A stretch of 64,000 nucleotides of DNA from Photobacterium marinum (GTDB lineage: Bacteria > Pseudomonadota > Gammaproteobacteria > Enterobacterales > Vibrionaceae). The notes under the pieces were generated by a model. It saw only the letters and a program-made list of their open reading frames with translations, was not told the origin of the DNA and did no database searches. Shown one piece after another: positions 1 to 9,336 of the stretch (its first letter is position 1; every line of letters starts with the position of its first letter). The position numbers and the translations under genes are program-made. The stretch covers positions 248,001 to 312,000 of the forward strand of contig NZ_AMZO01000016.1 of NCBI RefSeq assembly GCF_000331515.1. The letters run 5' to 3'.

Positions 1-881
1 CGCTCTGCCATAAAGTCGACAAAAGAACGAACTTTAGGTGCGAGATATTTACGTCTCGGGTATACAGCATAAATCGGAAGATCGACATCAGCCTTCCATT
101 CTGGAAGTAACTCTACCAATTTACCAGTCTCAAGCTCATCAGTGATCAGATAAGTAGCCAGGTACGCAACACCAAGACCGGATACTGCGGCATCAAGTAC
201 GGCAGGTGCATTATCAATTCGGTAATTACCCCGAGCTCGAATCGATTGACGAACACCATCCCGAGAGAACTCCCAGTTCACATATTTACGTTCACGGCTC
301 TGGTAAGTAATGCAGTTGTGTTTACGAAGATCGCCTGGCACAGTCGGCTTACCATGTGCGGCAATATAGTCAGGTGAAGCTACAACTGAGAATTCACAAT
401 CAGCAAGCTTACGGGCAACCATACCTTCAGGCGGATGCTCGTGGATTGCTACCCAACAATCGAAACCTTCTTCAAGCAGGTTAGGGCGGTGGTCAAACAG
501 GCTAACTTCAAGTTCTAGATCCGGGTGTTCTTTTTGGAAGTCAGCTAATGCCGATGTAATGCGCGACTGACCAAAAGATTGTGCGAAGCCAATTCGCAGT
601 ACACCTTTAATCTCATTTCTATAACCGGCCACCATAGCTTCCGCTTCGCTGACCGTATCCAACAGTTGTTGGCCATATTCAGAATATTGCTGGCCAATAT
701 CAGTCAAAGCGACAGTTCGAGTACTGCGCTGAACTAATTGGCAGCCTAAGCGTTCTTCAAGAAAGCGAATCTGTTTACTGACTTGTGATTTAGATATTCC
801 AAGTCTTTCTGCTGCACGAGTGAAATTTTGCTCATGACCAACAGTAGCGAGGATCACCATTTGTTGAAGGTTTTCTAGCAT
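1..881 (-). CDS. LysR-family transcriptional regulator (3' end outside window)
   Basis: Read from the reverse strand, the start codon is at 881 and the frame stays open to the window edge (293 codons), so the C-terminus is missing. The first 60 residues form a typical LysR winged helix (NFTRAARLGISKSQVSKQIR), followed by the effector-binding domain with the usual phrases on acting as a periplasmic-binding-like fold. LysR proteins bind DNA as tetramers and respond to a small ligand; none can be named here. It is divergent from the chromate-transporter gene across 469 bp, so it may regulate it, but nothing in the sequence proves this. Confidence 0.9.
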   Translation of the reverse strand, partial: MLENLQQMVILATVGHEQNFTRAAERLGISKSQVSKQIRFLEERLGCQLVQRSTRTVALTDIGQQYSEYGQQLLDTVSEAEAMVAGYRNEIKGVLRIGFAQSFGQSRITSALADFQKEHPDLELEVSLFDHRPNLLEEGFDCWVAIHEHPPEGMVARKLADCEFSVVASPDYIAAHGKPTVPGDLRKHNCITYQSRERKYVNWEFSRDGVRQSIRARGNYRIDNAPAVLDAAVSGLGVAYLATYLITDELETGKLVELLPEWKADVDLPIYAVYPRRKYLAPKVRSFVDFMAE

Positions 882-1350
882 AGGTAACAACCATAGTGGA
901 ACAAGCCGGAAATTATACCATTGATTATAAACCGATAAATAAAGGCCAGGTCACACTGTCACATAATGACGCAGTAAAAATGTGTATTTATTGCCACCTA
1001 ATCAGTTTGAGTGAATCTCTATTTTTATCCATCAACACTGATTGAGCATATAAAAGATCAATGAGCTTGTGACATCTCCGAATATTATCCTGCCATTATT
1101 TCACTATCCTGTAAGTATTACAAAATAACATATTCAGTAAAAACAGCATCTTACTTACTTTGTTTTCATCTGTGCACAATGCTTTTGGCTTTTTGTAGCA
1201 AACTTACATGGTTGGTAAGTGCTTAGTTATTTGTGCTGATCTTCCATGATCTTTAGTTTGTTGATTAATTCTATCGATGTTTATTATCAAAACGAACGAT
1301 TTAATTAATTTATTGTGCGCAGATATTATGGGGCCTAATCAGGAGGTTTT
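882..1350. other. Intergenic region between lysR and chrA
   Basis: An AT-rich divergent intergenic region of 469 bp. I see no credible ORF. The only clear element is the strong ribosome binding site AGGAGG at about 1341-1346, just before the chrA start. Promoters and any LysR operator (a T-N11-A type site) probably lie here, but I could not single one out. Confidence 0.5.
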
Positions 1351-2571
1351 ATGTTGAAAGTAATGTGGCATTTCTTTGTGTTGGGGCTTTACAGTTTTGG
1401 CGGGCCAGCCGCACATATTGGCTATTTCCAGCGTGAATTTGTTCAAAAGAAAAAATGGTTAGATGAGCAGGATTTCACGCAGGCAGTGACGCTCTGTCAG
1501 TTTTTACCTGGTCCAGCTAGTAGCCAGTTAGGGATGTTTATCGGTTATAAGCAAGGAGGATACCTCGGGGCATTAGCAGCGTTTGTCGGCTTTACCTTTC
1601 CGTCATTTCTACTGCTGACATTTCTGGCGATGGGAAGTCAGTTATACAGTGATGCTCCGTTAATAGATACTTTGATTCAGTCAGCAAAGCTTCTGGCAGT
1701 TATTGTGGTTGCAGATGCTCTGTGGGGAATGGCTAAGAAGAACATCACAGATAAGTTGACGCTGATGGTAGCTGGTTTTACGGCTGTTGCTGTGTTTTTC
1801 AGTACAGGATTATTGGGGCAGATCACTCCTATCTTACTGGCTGCACTATTAGGTTATCTTTTGTCATTCCGTGCTGAGGACTGTGTTGATACACAACCAC
1901 CGCAAGCAATTCGTCCAAATTTTGTCTTGCTTGGTGTCTTTGTCTTAATCTTATTGCTGATGCCACTAACAGCTCAGTCATCGCAATGGCTTACACTCTT
2001 TAATGTGTTTTACCAAGCTGGTAGCTTTGTATTTGGTGGGGGGCATGTTGTTCTTCCTCTGTTGGAGCCAATGCTTAACGGAATGGTGGAGTCTGATACT
2101 TTCTTGAGTGCTTATGCTTCTGCTCAGCTTGTTCCTGGCCCGATGTTTACCATGGCAAGTTTTCTGGGGGCTTCTTACCTAACTGAGTATCCTGTTCTGG
2201 GGAGTCTGATTGCAACAATTGCGATTTTTTTGCCTGGAAATCTTCTGTTATTTGCATTTCTGCCAGCATGGAAAGCTCTGTTCAGCCATCCTCGGCTTAA
2301 AGCTTCAATCACATTGGTAAATGCTTGTGTTGTTGGCCTTCTGGCTAGTGCGCTTGTTAAACCTGTAATCATGACATCAATTAGTTCATGGGGTGATGCA
2401 GTTATTGTGGTGTTGGTTTTCCTTATTTTGAAATACCGAAACATACCTGTCTGGCTGCTGATTACTTCTCTTAGTGTCTATAAGTTCGTGATGTTATCTG
2501 TTTCAAATCGGATTTTAAAATATGCATTCGGGGGGACTCACCATAGTGAGACTCCCATTTTGTTCATTTAA
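1351..2571 (+). CDS. chrA: ChrA-family chromate/anion transporter (CHR superfamily)
   Basis: A 406-residue inner-membrane protein with the two-half CHR architecture. The N-terminal half has GGPAAHIGYF and LPGPASSQ, and the C-terminal half has the matching FGGGHVVLPLL and VPGPMFTMASF. About ten hydrophobic helices are visible. Family members export chromate by proton-coupled transport, although many homologues have no tested substrate. The start is supported by AGGAGG 5 bases upstream. The last 15 or so codons run through a G/C-rich hairpin at 2531-2556, so the C-terminal tail (after residue 385) is probably non-conserved. A single long CHR protein is the common proteobacterial form. Confidence 0.88.
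   Translation: MLKVMWHFFVLGLYSFGGPAAHIGYFQREFVQKKKWLDEQDFTQAVTLCQFLPGPASSQLGMFIGYKQGGYLGALAAFVGFTFPSFLLLTFLAMGSQLYSDAPLIDTLIQSAKLLAVIVVADALWGMAKKNITDKLTLMVAGFTAVAVFFSTGLLGQITPILLAALLGYLLSFRAEDCVDTQPPQAIRPNFVLLGVFVLILLLMPLTAQSSQWLTLFNVFYQAGSFVFGGGHVVLPLLEPMLNGMVESDTFLSAYASAQLVPGPMFTMASFLGASYLTEYPVLGSLIATIAIFLPGNLLLFAFLPAWKALFSHPRLKASITLVNACVVGLLASALVKPVIMTSISSWGDAVIVVLVFLILKYRNIPVWLLITSLSVYKFVMLSVSNRILKYAFGGTHHSETPILFI
2531..2556 (+). terminator. Hairpin within the last codons of chrA
   Basis: GGGGG-A-CTCAC / GTGAG-A-CTCCC with a 4-nt CATA loop, followed by ATTTTGTT. It overlaps the end of the chrA reading frame, which is unusual for a terminator, and has one A-A mismatch and one G-T pair. 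Confidence 0.4.
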
Positions 2572-2750
2572 TGCACTATAACTTTTATTTTTTAATACAA
2601 TAAAATTTATAAGGATATCTCAACAAAAACACCTGCAAACACAAAACTGATGAGCTAAGCAACGAACTGTGCGAGAGGGATCTAATTGATTAAGCTAATG
2701 TTAAGTCAGACTTGGTAGAGTTTTCGCACGTATCATTTCAGGTCCAGACA

Positions 2751-3062
2751 ATGAATATAAAACGAAAGGTTCGACCTAACTTAACTAACTATGATTTACT
2801 TGAATTGATTCAGGAAGAATTACAGCAAGCCGAAAGGCGAATTGTAAGAAAAGTTGTCTTCACGGTTTCATGTGGTGTGATCAGCATTTTTATGTTCTTA
2901 GCTTTCGTCATTTCAGCTCAGGGGGGAACAGCAAGAGATTACGCAGCAGAAGCGATGAAAAAAGCTTTTGTTGCAGAACGAGCCGTACATATCATTGATG
3001 AAGCTTCTGGTGCGAATATTTTAGAAAGAGCAAACACCGTATCTAACCAAAACACAGAGTGA
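2751..3062 (+). CDS. Hypothetical single-pass membrane protein
   Basis: A 103-residue protein if the ATG at 2751 is used (AGG lies 8 bases upstream); the frame extends back to a TTG at 2712, which has no ribosome site. The N-terminal 35 residues are charged and helical (YDLLELIQEELQQAERRIVRK), followed by one clear transmembrane helix around residues 37-57 and a polar alanine-rich C-terminal tail of about 45 residues. No family recognised. It stands alone between chrA and a convergent lipoprotein gene. A small membrane-anchored accessory protein is likely, but the role is unknown. Confidence 0.6.
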   Translation: MNIKRKVRPNLTNYDLLELIQEELQQAERRIVRKVVFTVSCGVISIFMFLAFVISAQGGTARDYAAEAMKKAFVAERAVHIIDEASGANILERANTVSNQNTE

Positions 3063-3069
3063 TGGAATT

Positions 3070-3095
3070 AAGGCTGAAGTGGAATTTTCAGCCTT
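3070..3095. terminator. Inverted repeat between convergent genes
   Basis: AAGGCTGAA and TTCAGCCTT form a 9-bp perfect stem with an 8-nt loop directly after the stop at 3062. There is no strong U-tract, so it may act as a weak bidirectional terminator or mRNA 3' stabiliser. Confidence 0.4.
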
Positions 3096-3150
3096 GTACA
3101 TAACCCGTATTCTTAATTTGAATCGTTTTTAGTTCTACAGCTTGTCGATG

Positions 3151-3720
3151 TTACATTTGAACGACGAGAGAGTGATTTTTGATTAATAGTTCAGGGCGAG
3201 CTGTTTTAAGGACTGATTGTTTAAAATCATCTTCATCCAGGCGGTAAACAGGACGCGTAAGAAGTAGCTGACCAATTAATTGCACAATTGGTGAAATTAA
3301 GTGCTTGCTACCGAAACCTTCAAGTACATCCGGCACAATATCAAGTGATTCAACCTCAAGATCGTTTAAGAAAATTGCGCCTTCATTTCTATCGTAGTAG
3401 GGAACAGCACTAAAACTAACATCAATGCTGACTTCTTGCTCTGGTTGCCCGGAAATAATAATTTTTGCCTCAGATTTAGCCTCAAGGTTTACACGGTCAT
3501 CTGAAACACGCCCGATACCCACTTTGATATCATTGAACTTAACATTGGCGTAAGCTAAGCCTTTAACGCCGACTGTTCGTTCAAATGATGCGTTTTTATC
3601 AAGGTATTCCTGTATCTCACCCTCGGTTACACTGTAACTGGCGCAGGAAGAAAGTAGAAATACCAGTGTTAGTATCAGTACTCGTTTCACACTAAGCCTA
3701 TTGATAATAAAATTATTCAT
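3151..3720 (-). CDS. DUF1439 (YceB-like) outer-membrane lipoprotein
   Basis: A 189-residue lipoprotein. A basic n-region, hydrophobic core and lipobox LSSC end at about residue 26, so the mature protein starts at Cys. The body (YSVTEGEIQEYLDK..., then alternating beta strands with KAEAKIIISGQPE-like segments) matches the DUF1439 family of which E. coli YceB is a member. Such proteins adopt a lipid-binding-like tubular fold and are thought to sit at the envelope; the function is not established. A GTG at 3690 would give a more canonical short signal peptide and is a plausible alternative start. Confidence 0.82.
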   Translation of the reverse strand: MNNFIINRLSVKRVLILTLVFLLSSCASYSVTEGEIQEYLDKNASFERTVGVKGLAYANVKFNDIKVGIGRVSDDRVNLEAKSEAKIIISGQPEQEVSIDVSFSAVPYYDRNEGAIFLNDLEVESLDIVPDVLEGFGSKHLISPIVQLIGQLLLTRPVYRLDEDDFKQSVLKTARPELLIKNHSLVVQM

Positions 3721-3768
3721 AAATTATCAACGAGCTAAGTTTTTTTTCCACTAAATTTCTAAGAAAAA

Positions 3769-3993
3769 TCAGAAACAGTATTTAAATTCATCCTTATAAA
3801 GCTTCTCTAACTTCTTGTGGTACTTAACACCTTGCTTATAGGTATATTTTTGCTTCATCTTTTTGTTGATCTTTTCGATCTTAGCCCGTGTGTTGAGGCA
3901 CTTTTCCGCTTTAGTTTCTTTTGCTGTAACGTATGGTGAATGGTTCAGAGCAAAGGCTGCTAGTAATGCTGTGATAATTAATGAGCGTTTCAT
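3769..3993 (-). CDS. Small secreted basic protein (paralogue-like to the 5443-5700 gene)
   Basis: A 74-residue protein with a clear signal peptide (residues 1-24, cleavage near VTA-KET). The mature part is highly basic and helical, with two cysteines at its ends (KCLNTRAKIEKINKKM ... EFKYC). Its layout resembles the small gene on the other side of the sigma-factor gene: Cys, then x5-Lys-x2-Ile-Asn, then a Lys-rich stretch. No named family is recognised. The start ATG is preceded by no obvious Shine-Dalgarno. Likely periplasmic; role unknown. Confidence 0.6.
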   Translation of the reverse strand: MKRSLIITALLAAFALNHSPYVTAKETKAEKCLNTRAKIEKINKKMKQKYTYKQGVKYHKKLEKLYKDEFKYCF

Positions 3994-4157
3994 TTTAGAC
4001 AGTTGTTGTAATGAGTGATGAACTCAAACTACAGATTTTGATGGGTTATCGTTACTGAAACAGACTGCTGTTGGGTCAGAAAGCTCACATTTAATTGCTA
4101 AGAAACAACATAATTTCTTGCTGGCAGAATTGAGTTCAAGAAAGAGGTAAAGAGGGT

Positions 4158-4186
4158 GGAGCGCTCTGGATAGACCAGAGCACTCC
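4158..4186 (-). terminator. Hairpin downstream of the sigma-factor gene
   Basis: GCTCTGG-ATAGA-CCAGAGC, extended by outer GAG/CTC pairs, lies 15 bases after the stop of the sigma-factor gene. The following bases on the minus strand are pyrimidine rich rather than a pure U-tract. Confidence 0.5.
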
Positions 4187-4200
4187 CGTAGTGCTGGTAC

Positions 4201-5076
4201 TTAAGCAGATTCAGAGAATAACAGCTCGAAATCATAGTTATTTCGTTTAAGTGCGTTTTTCAGCTTATTCAATGAACTCACCTGCAATTGGCGAATACGT
4301 TCCCTAGTTAAACCTACCTCGTCGGCAACTTGCTGAAGAGTTTGAGTTTCATGACCAAGCAAACCGAATCGGCGGCAGATGATCTCGCGATCTCGTTCAT
4401 TAAGACTATTCAGAACCGAAATTGCCAACTTGCTTATATCTTGCTGATTCAGCTCGGTATCTGGCTGATTTGAACCATCATCAGCAATAAAAGCAGAAAT
4501 TGATTGTGAGTTACTATCATCGCTGATTGCTTGATCAATTGATACAACTGGTGCATCGTAAGCTAAAACGCCAGAGATATCATCGACAGAACGTTCTAGT
4601 TTCTCTGCGATATCTTCATGAGTTGGCTCCTGGTTTGTGCTCTTCATCAGCTGCTTGTGAGTTCGCAAAATCGTGTTGATTTCTTTTGAAACGTGTACCG
4701 GCAGGCGAATTGTTCTGGCCTGATTGTGAATTGCACGTTCAATGGTTTGCTTTATCCACCAGGTTGCATAGGTTGAAAATCGGAATCCACGCTCAGGATC
4801 ATATTTATCTACTGCGGTAATTAGGCCGATGTTGCCTTCATCGATAAGATCGCTTAACAGCATCCCGCTACCACGGTATTTCTTAGCAATGCTGACTACC
4901 AGGCGCAGGTTACTTTCAATCATTGTCGCCTTGGCATCTTCATCACCCAGCAGACTTTTGCGGCTGTAAAGAATCTCTTCGTTCTTAGTCAGAAGAGGCT
5001 TTTGCGCAATTTCCTGCAGGTAAAGGTGAATAACATCAGCATCAAAACCATGTATTTCTTGTGACTTGATATCCAT
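4201..5076 (-). CDS. RpoS-like group 2 sigma-70 factor (RpoQ/RpoX type)
   Basis: A 291-residue sigma factor, shorter than E. coli RpoS (330). It lacks the long acidic region 1.1. Regions 1.2-2 are intact (LYLQEIAQKPLLTKNEEI; DLIDEGNIGLITAVDKYDPE; FSTYATWWIKQTIERAI), as is region 3 and the region 4 helix-turn-helix (LQQVADEVGLTRERIRQLQ). It would bind core RNA polymerase and read RpoS-type promoters. Vibrionaceae often carry such a second RpoS-like factor (RpoQ in Aliivibrio, RpoX in Vibrio), used in quorum or stress control; which of these it equals cannot be told from sequence. GAGGGATT upstream supports the start. Confidence 0.85.
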   Translation of the reverse strand: MDIKSQEIHGFDADVIHLYLQEIAQKPLLTKNEEILYSRKSLLGDEDAKATMIESNLRLVVSIAKKYRGSGMLLSDLIDEGNIGLITAVDKYDPERGFRFSTYATWWIKQTIERAIHNQARTIRLPVHVSKEINTILRTHKQLMKSTNQEPTHEDIAEKLERSVDDISGVLAYDAPVVSIDQAISDDSNSQSISAFIADDGSNQPDTELNQQDISKLAISVLNSLNERDREIICRRFGLLGHETQTLQQVADEVGLTRERIRQLQVSSLNKLKNALKRNNYDFELLFSESA

Positions 5077-5442
5077 ATCTAATCCCTCAATAACTGGTAC
5101 GACGATGTTTATTTTTTATTGTTGTTACGTAAAGACGTTAACATACACCTATTGCATATTCCATTTATTTGGTTACAAAAAGATAGCAAATAGGTATAAC
5201 ATTTTGTTATTTAAAGCTACGGAATTGGCTGTTTACTGGAGAAATCACACTATTTTGCAATAGCTTATGTTTCTTATTCCAGAAAGGGATAACCGGAGAG
5301 TTGCTGGTTTATCTTAATTGTTATGTTACTTAATATTAACTATTGGGTGTGTGTTTTAAGACATTATAGCGAAGAGGGATTACGCTTCTGAATTACAGCG
5401 ATTCAAAGTTTGAGTTGTTACACTGTAATGGATTTTTGTTTA
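5077..5442. other. AT-rich intergenic region upstream of the sigma factor
   Basis: About 365 bp without a credible gene; one 65-codon plus-strand frame here has no ribosome site and an implausible composition. The region should contain the minus-strand promoter of the sigma-factor gene and the terminator side of the small secreted gene that ends at 5443. Confidence 0.5.
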
Positions 5443-5700
5443 TTATCTGAAAAATAAGGAACTATATTGGTCCAAAACAGCCTTTTTCTTCCCAGAGATT
5501 CTGAATCGCATGATAGGTTTCCAATATTCCTTTTTTTGCTTTTTAGTGCCTCCTTTATATTTTGCGTTTATATCAGCAACTTTGTTTTGTAAACCTGCAC
5601 AAGGTAAATAACGATACAAACGTTCGTAATCGTCTACAGATTTAGAATGCAAAGTTGTAGAAAAAGATATAGCCAGTACAAATAATAATGTTTGCCACAT
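5443..5700 (-). CDS. Small secreted basic protein
   Basis: An 85-residue protein if the ATG at 5700 is used; the longer frame starts with a TTG at 5712. The signal peptide (MWQTLLFVLAISFSTTLHS) is followed by a Lys-rich mature domain with one Cys (LPCAGLQNKVADINAKYKGG, then KKQKKEYWKPIMRF). It resembles the 3769-3993 product in size, charge, an N-terminal Cys and the spacing to an Ile-Asn-x-Lys motif. Both genes flank the sigma factor on the same strand. No family name can be given; a periplasmic role is inferred. Confidence 0.6.
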   Translation of the reverse strand: MWQTLLFVLAISFSTTLHSKSVDDYERLYRYLPCAGLQNKVADINAKYKGGTKKQKKEYWKPIMRFRISGKKKAVLDQYSSLFFR

Positions 5701-5821
5701 AAGCAGTCTCAAAATGTATCTGATAATAATCTATCGGAAACATGTCTGATAATCATCAGCCAACAAAATATTGGATTCAGGCGATGTTTTTTAAAGAGAT
5801 TTATGCAATTTAAGTGGGAAA

Positions 5822-5851
5822 TCAGGCTGGCTGATTCATTTGCCAGCCTGA
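5822..5851 (-). terminator. Terminator-like hairpin after the chemoreceptor gene
   Basis: TCAGGCTGGC and GCCAGCCTGA form a perfect 10-bp stem with a 10-nt loop, ending 10 bases after the stop codon of the minus-strand chemoreceptor gene. The U-tract is short. Confidence 0.55.
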
Positions 5852-5860
5852 CGAGGATGG

Positions 5861-7492
5861 TTAACTAAGTTTGAATTGAGAGATATTTTCCTGAAGCCCA
5901 TTTGCAAGCTGGCTCAATTCACTACAAGCCTGTGCCGTCTGTTTCGCTCCGGATGCGACTTCTGTTGATGCCTGGTTAATAGATTCAACACTTCGGCTTA
6001 ATTCATCTGTCACTGAGTTTTGTTCACAGCAAGCACTGGCGATTTGAATATTCATATCCGCAATACTGGCAACAGATGATTCAATTTGGGTAATGCTGTT
6101 ACCTGCTATCTGACTTTGTCCAACGCACTGTTGAATTAGATGGCAACTGTTTTTAGTTGCTTCGCCTGTCTCTTTTGCGCGGTGTTGAAGTTTATCAATA
6201 ATAGAAATAATTTCAGACGTTGACTGTGAAGTTCTTCCGGCCAGTGTTCTGACTTCATCCGCAACAACAGCGAAGCCGCGTCCCTGATCGCCGGCACGTG
6301 CCGCTTCAATCGCTGCATTCAAAGCAAGCAGGTTAGTTTGTTCAGCAATTCCACTGATCACATCTACAACCATGCTGATGTTGGCTGTATCCTGCTCTAA
6401 CTGAGCCACCATTTCGCCGGCATTTTGAATTTCGTTAGCTACTTTCTCAATTTCAATAATTGTTTCATTAACCACACGAGTGCTTTCTTTGGCTTCATTG
6501 GTTGCAGATGTCGCTAATTCACTGGCATCTTCAGTATTCGCAGCCACCTGAGAAACTGTTGATTGCATCTGGTTCATCGCTGTCGCAATCATTGCTAGTT
6601 GATCCTGCTGGTGTACCATTCCAGCGGACGACTGCTCTGAAACGACACTCATTTCTTCAATAGAAGCACTTAACTGCACAACAGCTGCAGAGATTTCATT
6701 AATCAGCTCTTTCAGGCCGTTTTGCATAACGAGACAAGCATCAGCCAGAGAACCAAATTCATCATTACCCATTGTTGAACGGTCAAGGGAGTAGGTTAAA
6801 TCACCGTCGGCAATAGCCATTGCCATCTTGGTAGTTTTCTCTAGCGGTTGAGTGATTTGCCGAATCATATAAACAGCGACGATGACCATAAAGCCGAGTA
6901 GGAGTGCCAATGAAGCCATTGTGTAAAGATTCGCTTGCTGGACACGATTCATAGCTGCTGCTTTGCCCTGATCACTTTCTTTGTTAGTCAGTTCGATTAG
7001 TTTATCCAGCGATACCTGTAAGGTGGTGAACTTATCAAAGGAACCCAGTACTACATTATTCGCAAGACCTGTATCTTGTGCCTGGATAGCCATTGAGAAG
7101 CTACTTGTTGCCTCTTTATATGCTGTCCATGAGCGCATTACTTCATCAAAGCGTCGTTGCGATTCATTTTCAGTAATTGTTGTTTTGTATGTAGCCAGAG
7201 CTGAGTCAACTTGTTTATACACTTTATGAATATCATTTAACCAGTTTTTCACATCAGGGTGGTTAATATTTGGTAAAATAGAAAATTCATCTTTACGAAT
7301 AGTGGTGATATCTGTTTGAAGATCCAGAACTAATGCTGTTTTAGGCATAGTTCGGTTGGTTATATTAAGTAAATTATCATTAATGCTGGATATTTCACTA
7401 AGCATAAATACACCAAGAGATACAACTCCCACACCTATCATTGCCAACATGGCAGCTATTTTTGTTCGAACGGATAGATCTTGAAACCGCAT
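5861..7492 (-). CDS. Methyl-accepting chemotaxis protein (4HB_MCP sensor, HAMP, MA domain)
   Basis: A 543-residue inner-membrane chemoreceptor using the ATG at 7492 (AGGGCG upstream). Order of parts: TM1 (about residues 10-32), a periplasmic four-helix-bundle sensor (about 35-185), TM2 (about 188-210), HAMP, then the cytoplasmic signalling hairpin. The highly conserved hairpin tip ([18 protein letters not shown], then [15 protein letters not shown]) that binds CheA and CheW is intact. There is no C-terminal pentapeptide tether for CheR (ends QFKLS). The ligand is unknown. It is a single-gene unit with its own terminator, as is usual for the many receptors of marine Vibrionaceae. Confidence 0.93.
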   Translation of the reverse strand: MRFQDLSVRTKIAAMLAMIGVGVVSLGVFMLSEISSINDNLLNITNRTMPKTALVLDLQTDITTIRKDEFSILPNINHPDVKNWLNDIHKVYKQVDSALATYKTTITENESQRRFDEVMRSWTAYKEATSSFSMAIQAQDTGLANNVVLGSFDKFTTLQVSLDKLIELTNKESDQGKAAAMNRVQQANLYTMASLALLLGFMVIVAVYMIRQITQPLEKTTKMAMAIADGDLTYSLDRSTMGNDEFGSLADACLVMQNGLKELINEISAAVVQLSASIEEMSVVSEQSSAGMVHQQDQLAMIATAMNQMQSTVSQVAANTEDASELATSATNEAKESTRVVNETIIEIEKVANEIQNAGEMVAQLEQDTANISMVVDVISGIAEQTNLLALNAAIEAARAGDQGRGFAVVADEVRTLAGRTSQSTSEIISIIDKLQHRAKETGEATKNSCHLIQQCVGQSQIAGNSITQIESSVASIADMNIQIASACCEQNSVTDELSRSVESINQASTEVASGAKQTAQACSELSQLANGLQENISQFKLS

Positions 7493-8026
7493 ATACAATC
7501 GCCCTCAATATTATCATTATAATGAATAAAAAAATGGATACGGGATGGTATTCTGACTATAGGGAAAGTCAAAAAGATTTTCTTCTTTTTTCATGAAAGT
7601 TTGATTCTATCAGCTAAATAAGATAATTAACTTGAAAAAATATTTATCGTGAGATTCAGTGTTTTTACTTCTTGATTTGTCAAAGCTGATATCTGAATAA
7701 CGTTGTGATTAAGAAGAATTTCAACATCTTTAGGCACAATAAATAATCACAAGAAATATAATCTGAAATTGAATTCAATAGTGGAATATAATCTCTTATC
7801 GACAAAAAATAAGTTTGTAACATATATAATGTTTACGAATAATAATTAACTTACTTATTCAATAATTGTAAATTTTTGATATTTATAAGCTTATCGAAGT
7901 AAATTCAGCAATATAGCTTTAAGTCATATTTATCCTTCGACTCAGTTCAAGTTTCGGAAAGATTAGACACAAAAGTCTAAATTCTAGTGTTACACATGGA
8001 GTTACTGAATTGTATAGGAGTATCAC
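7493..8026. other. Very AT-rich intergenic region
   Basis: A 534-bp AT-rich gap between the divergent chemoreceptor and zinc-ribbon genes. No gene seen. A small inverted repeat TTAGAC-ACAAAA-GTCTAA lies at 7963-7980, about 45 bases before the zinc-ribbon start, and could be an operator or be chance in AT-rich DNA. Confidence 0.45.
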
Positions 8027-8158
8027 ATGACAGATGAGGGCGTTGAACTAAAAGTCTGCCCAGTGTGCGGACAAGAAGAGGAATATCTGGTTGATGAACT
8101 ACGAGAAACCGTTATCTGTATTTGTGGTGCAATTATCGATGAGCCGGTATTTCATTAA
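8027..8158 (+). CDS. 43-residue CPxCG-type zinc-ribbon protein
   Basis: A 43-codon gene with a textbook ribosome site (AGGAG, 6-base spacing, ATG at 8027). The product carries CPVCG at residues 11-15 and CICG at 31-34, a CxxC...CxC pattern able to bind one zinc, between acidic stretches. Proteins of this size with a CPxCG motif occur widely in bacteria and archaea and mostly lack a known function. The start, spacing, and in-frame cysteine pattern favour a real gene. It lies at the edge of the degenerate region before dif. Confidence 0.7.
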   Translation: MTDEGVELKVCPVCGQEEEYLVDELRETVICICGAIIDEPVFH

Positions 8159-8195
8159 TCCGACTCAGAGTGACGATAACAGTCATTTAGCATTT

Positions 8196-8640
8196 CTAGT
8201 GCGTGATGGCCTTTTCGTGTTGTTGACTACGTAACGTATTGCTGAGCGTAGCCAGCACTATAAGAGTTATTCCTGCAATTTTATTGACCGCCAAGTTTTC
8301 ATTGAAAAAGCAGATTTGCCATATCACGGCAAAAATCAGATTCGTAAATATAAGCGGTGCTAGTTCTGAACCTGAATTGACTAACTTATAAGCTTTGGCA
8401 CGAAACATTTAGTGCCGACAATACTAACGGCAAGAATTGCAAGTAATGTAAGCACATTAGCTTGTGTTAAAGCCACTGTCTCAACATCACATTACCACTG
8501 GTGATAACGCTGGTACCCGCAACTGGCAGTAAAATAAGTGCGGCTAGCATAAAGCACCAACCATTTAGACCAGCGGCAGACAGATCGGACTTCGCACCAC
8601 GGATCAGATTGATGAACCCGTATTGAACCCTTACCAGGGA
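8196..8640 (-). pseudogene. DMT/EamA-family permease remnant
   Basis: The intact piece at 8196-8408 encodes the last two helices of an EamA-type transporter (AKAYKLVNSGSELAPLIFTNLIFAVIW, then GITLIVLATLSNTL). Upstream, to about 8640, the same protein continues in other frames (INLIRGAKSDLSAAGLNGWCFMLAALILLP, then a second frame with LTQANVLTLLAILAVSIVG), so at least two frameshifts separate the parts. The N-terminal half is absent. The remnant is inactivated and abuts a LysR tail in the opposite orientation, as if a divergent regulator-permease pair had been cut and fused. Confidence 0.6.
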
Positions 8641-8748
8641 TTTTACTTCGTTTGCCTCCCCGGAAGATTAAAGCAGGAGAGTGTGCTTACATTGATAAAC
8701 TGGTTCAAAGACCAGTTCGAAGATGAAGGGGATTTATGTCGTCGTTAA
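8637..8748 (+). pseudogene. C-terminal fragment of a LysR (GcvA-like) regulator
   Basis: About 36 codons in frame end at the TAA at 8746-8748, reading GFYFVCLPGRL...LTLINWFKDQFEDEG. This pattern (YY/FxVxP, then a WLxxE-type helix) is the usual C-terminus of GcvA-like LysR effector domains. No start, DNA-binding domain or upstream continuation is present, so it is a truncated remnant joined to the permease fragment. Confidence 0.5.
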
Positions 8749-8949
8749 ACTATTGCGTTTGTTACCTTGTCACATTATTTTGCGGATTGTCTTAAAACAT
8801 TGCGCGTGTACTTAGCGCGTATTGCTTTTGGAGCCTCTCGAAAGTAACAAATGCCTATGTAAACTTTTAGGTGATCCTGTAACGTTTATTCTTGAGTTTT
8901 ATCCGCATCTCTGGGCAACTGGGTAAAATTGCTACGCAGGGTGACAATA

Positions 8950-9245
8950 TCGTATAGCCATGATGGGAGCAATCTAGAGCTGTTCGCTAAGACAGTTTCG
9001 GCGGTGGCGTGACTGATAGTACCGAGGCTTGAGCATGAGGAAAAAAACATCGGTAATCATCCATTGGTGTAGCGTTTCCAATGGGAGAGAAATGTTGTGA
9101 TATTCTATGAGTTTTCATGCGGTAGTGTCGGTCCAAAGTCAGGATAGTTTTCACGAATAATACTGAGGCACCGGTATCGAATATCATCATGGATTTTATT
9201 TTATGAAGATCTGCCTCGGCATTGATTGCTGATCCTAGCAGGGCC
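8950..9245 (-). pseudogene. ISNCY-type transposase remnant
   Basis: On the reverse strand several frames together spell the N-terminal and linker part of an ISNCY-family (IS1202-group) transposase: IIRENYPDFGPTLPHE (family pattern REHYxDFGPTLAxEKL), then ETLHQWMI (family ETLRQWM), then RYYQSRHRRNCLSEQL (family RxHQRRxRRxCxGELIQ), then LDCSHHGY (family IDGSHHDWF, holding the first catalytic Asp). Stop codons and frameshifts separate these blocks and no catalytic C-terminal half follows. No terminal inverted repeats could be assigned. The call rests on remembered family patterns, so it is moderate. The stretch 8749-8949 beside it has no recognisable gene. Confidence 0.5.
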
Positions 9246-9336
9246 GAGTTATTAAGTGTTGGATTGGCGGATGCTCAGTGACAGAGTACGAGGATGAGCT
9301 TAATCCGCAGTAATTCACCATCAGTCATGGTCAGCA

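Noticed and set aside
8987..9190. 67-codon minus-strand frame as a gene
   Set aside because: It reads partly out of frame through the transposase remnant and has no ribosome site; treated as part of the IS pseudogene.
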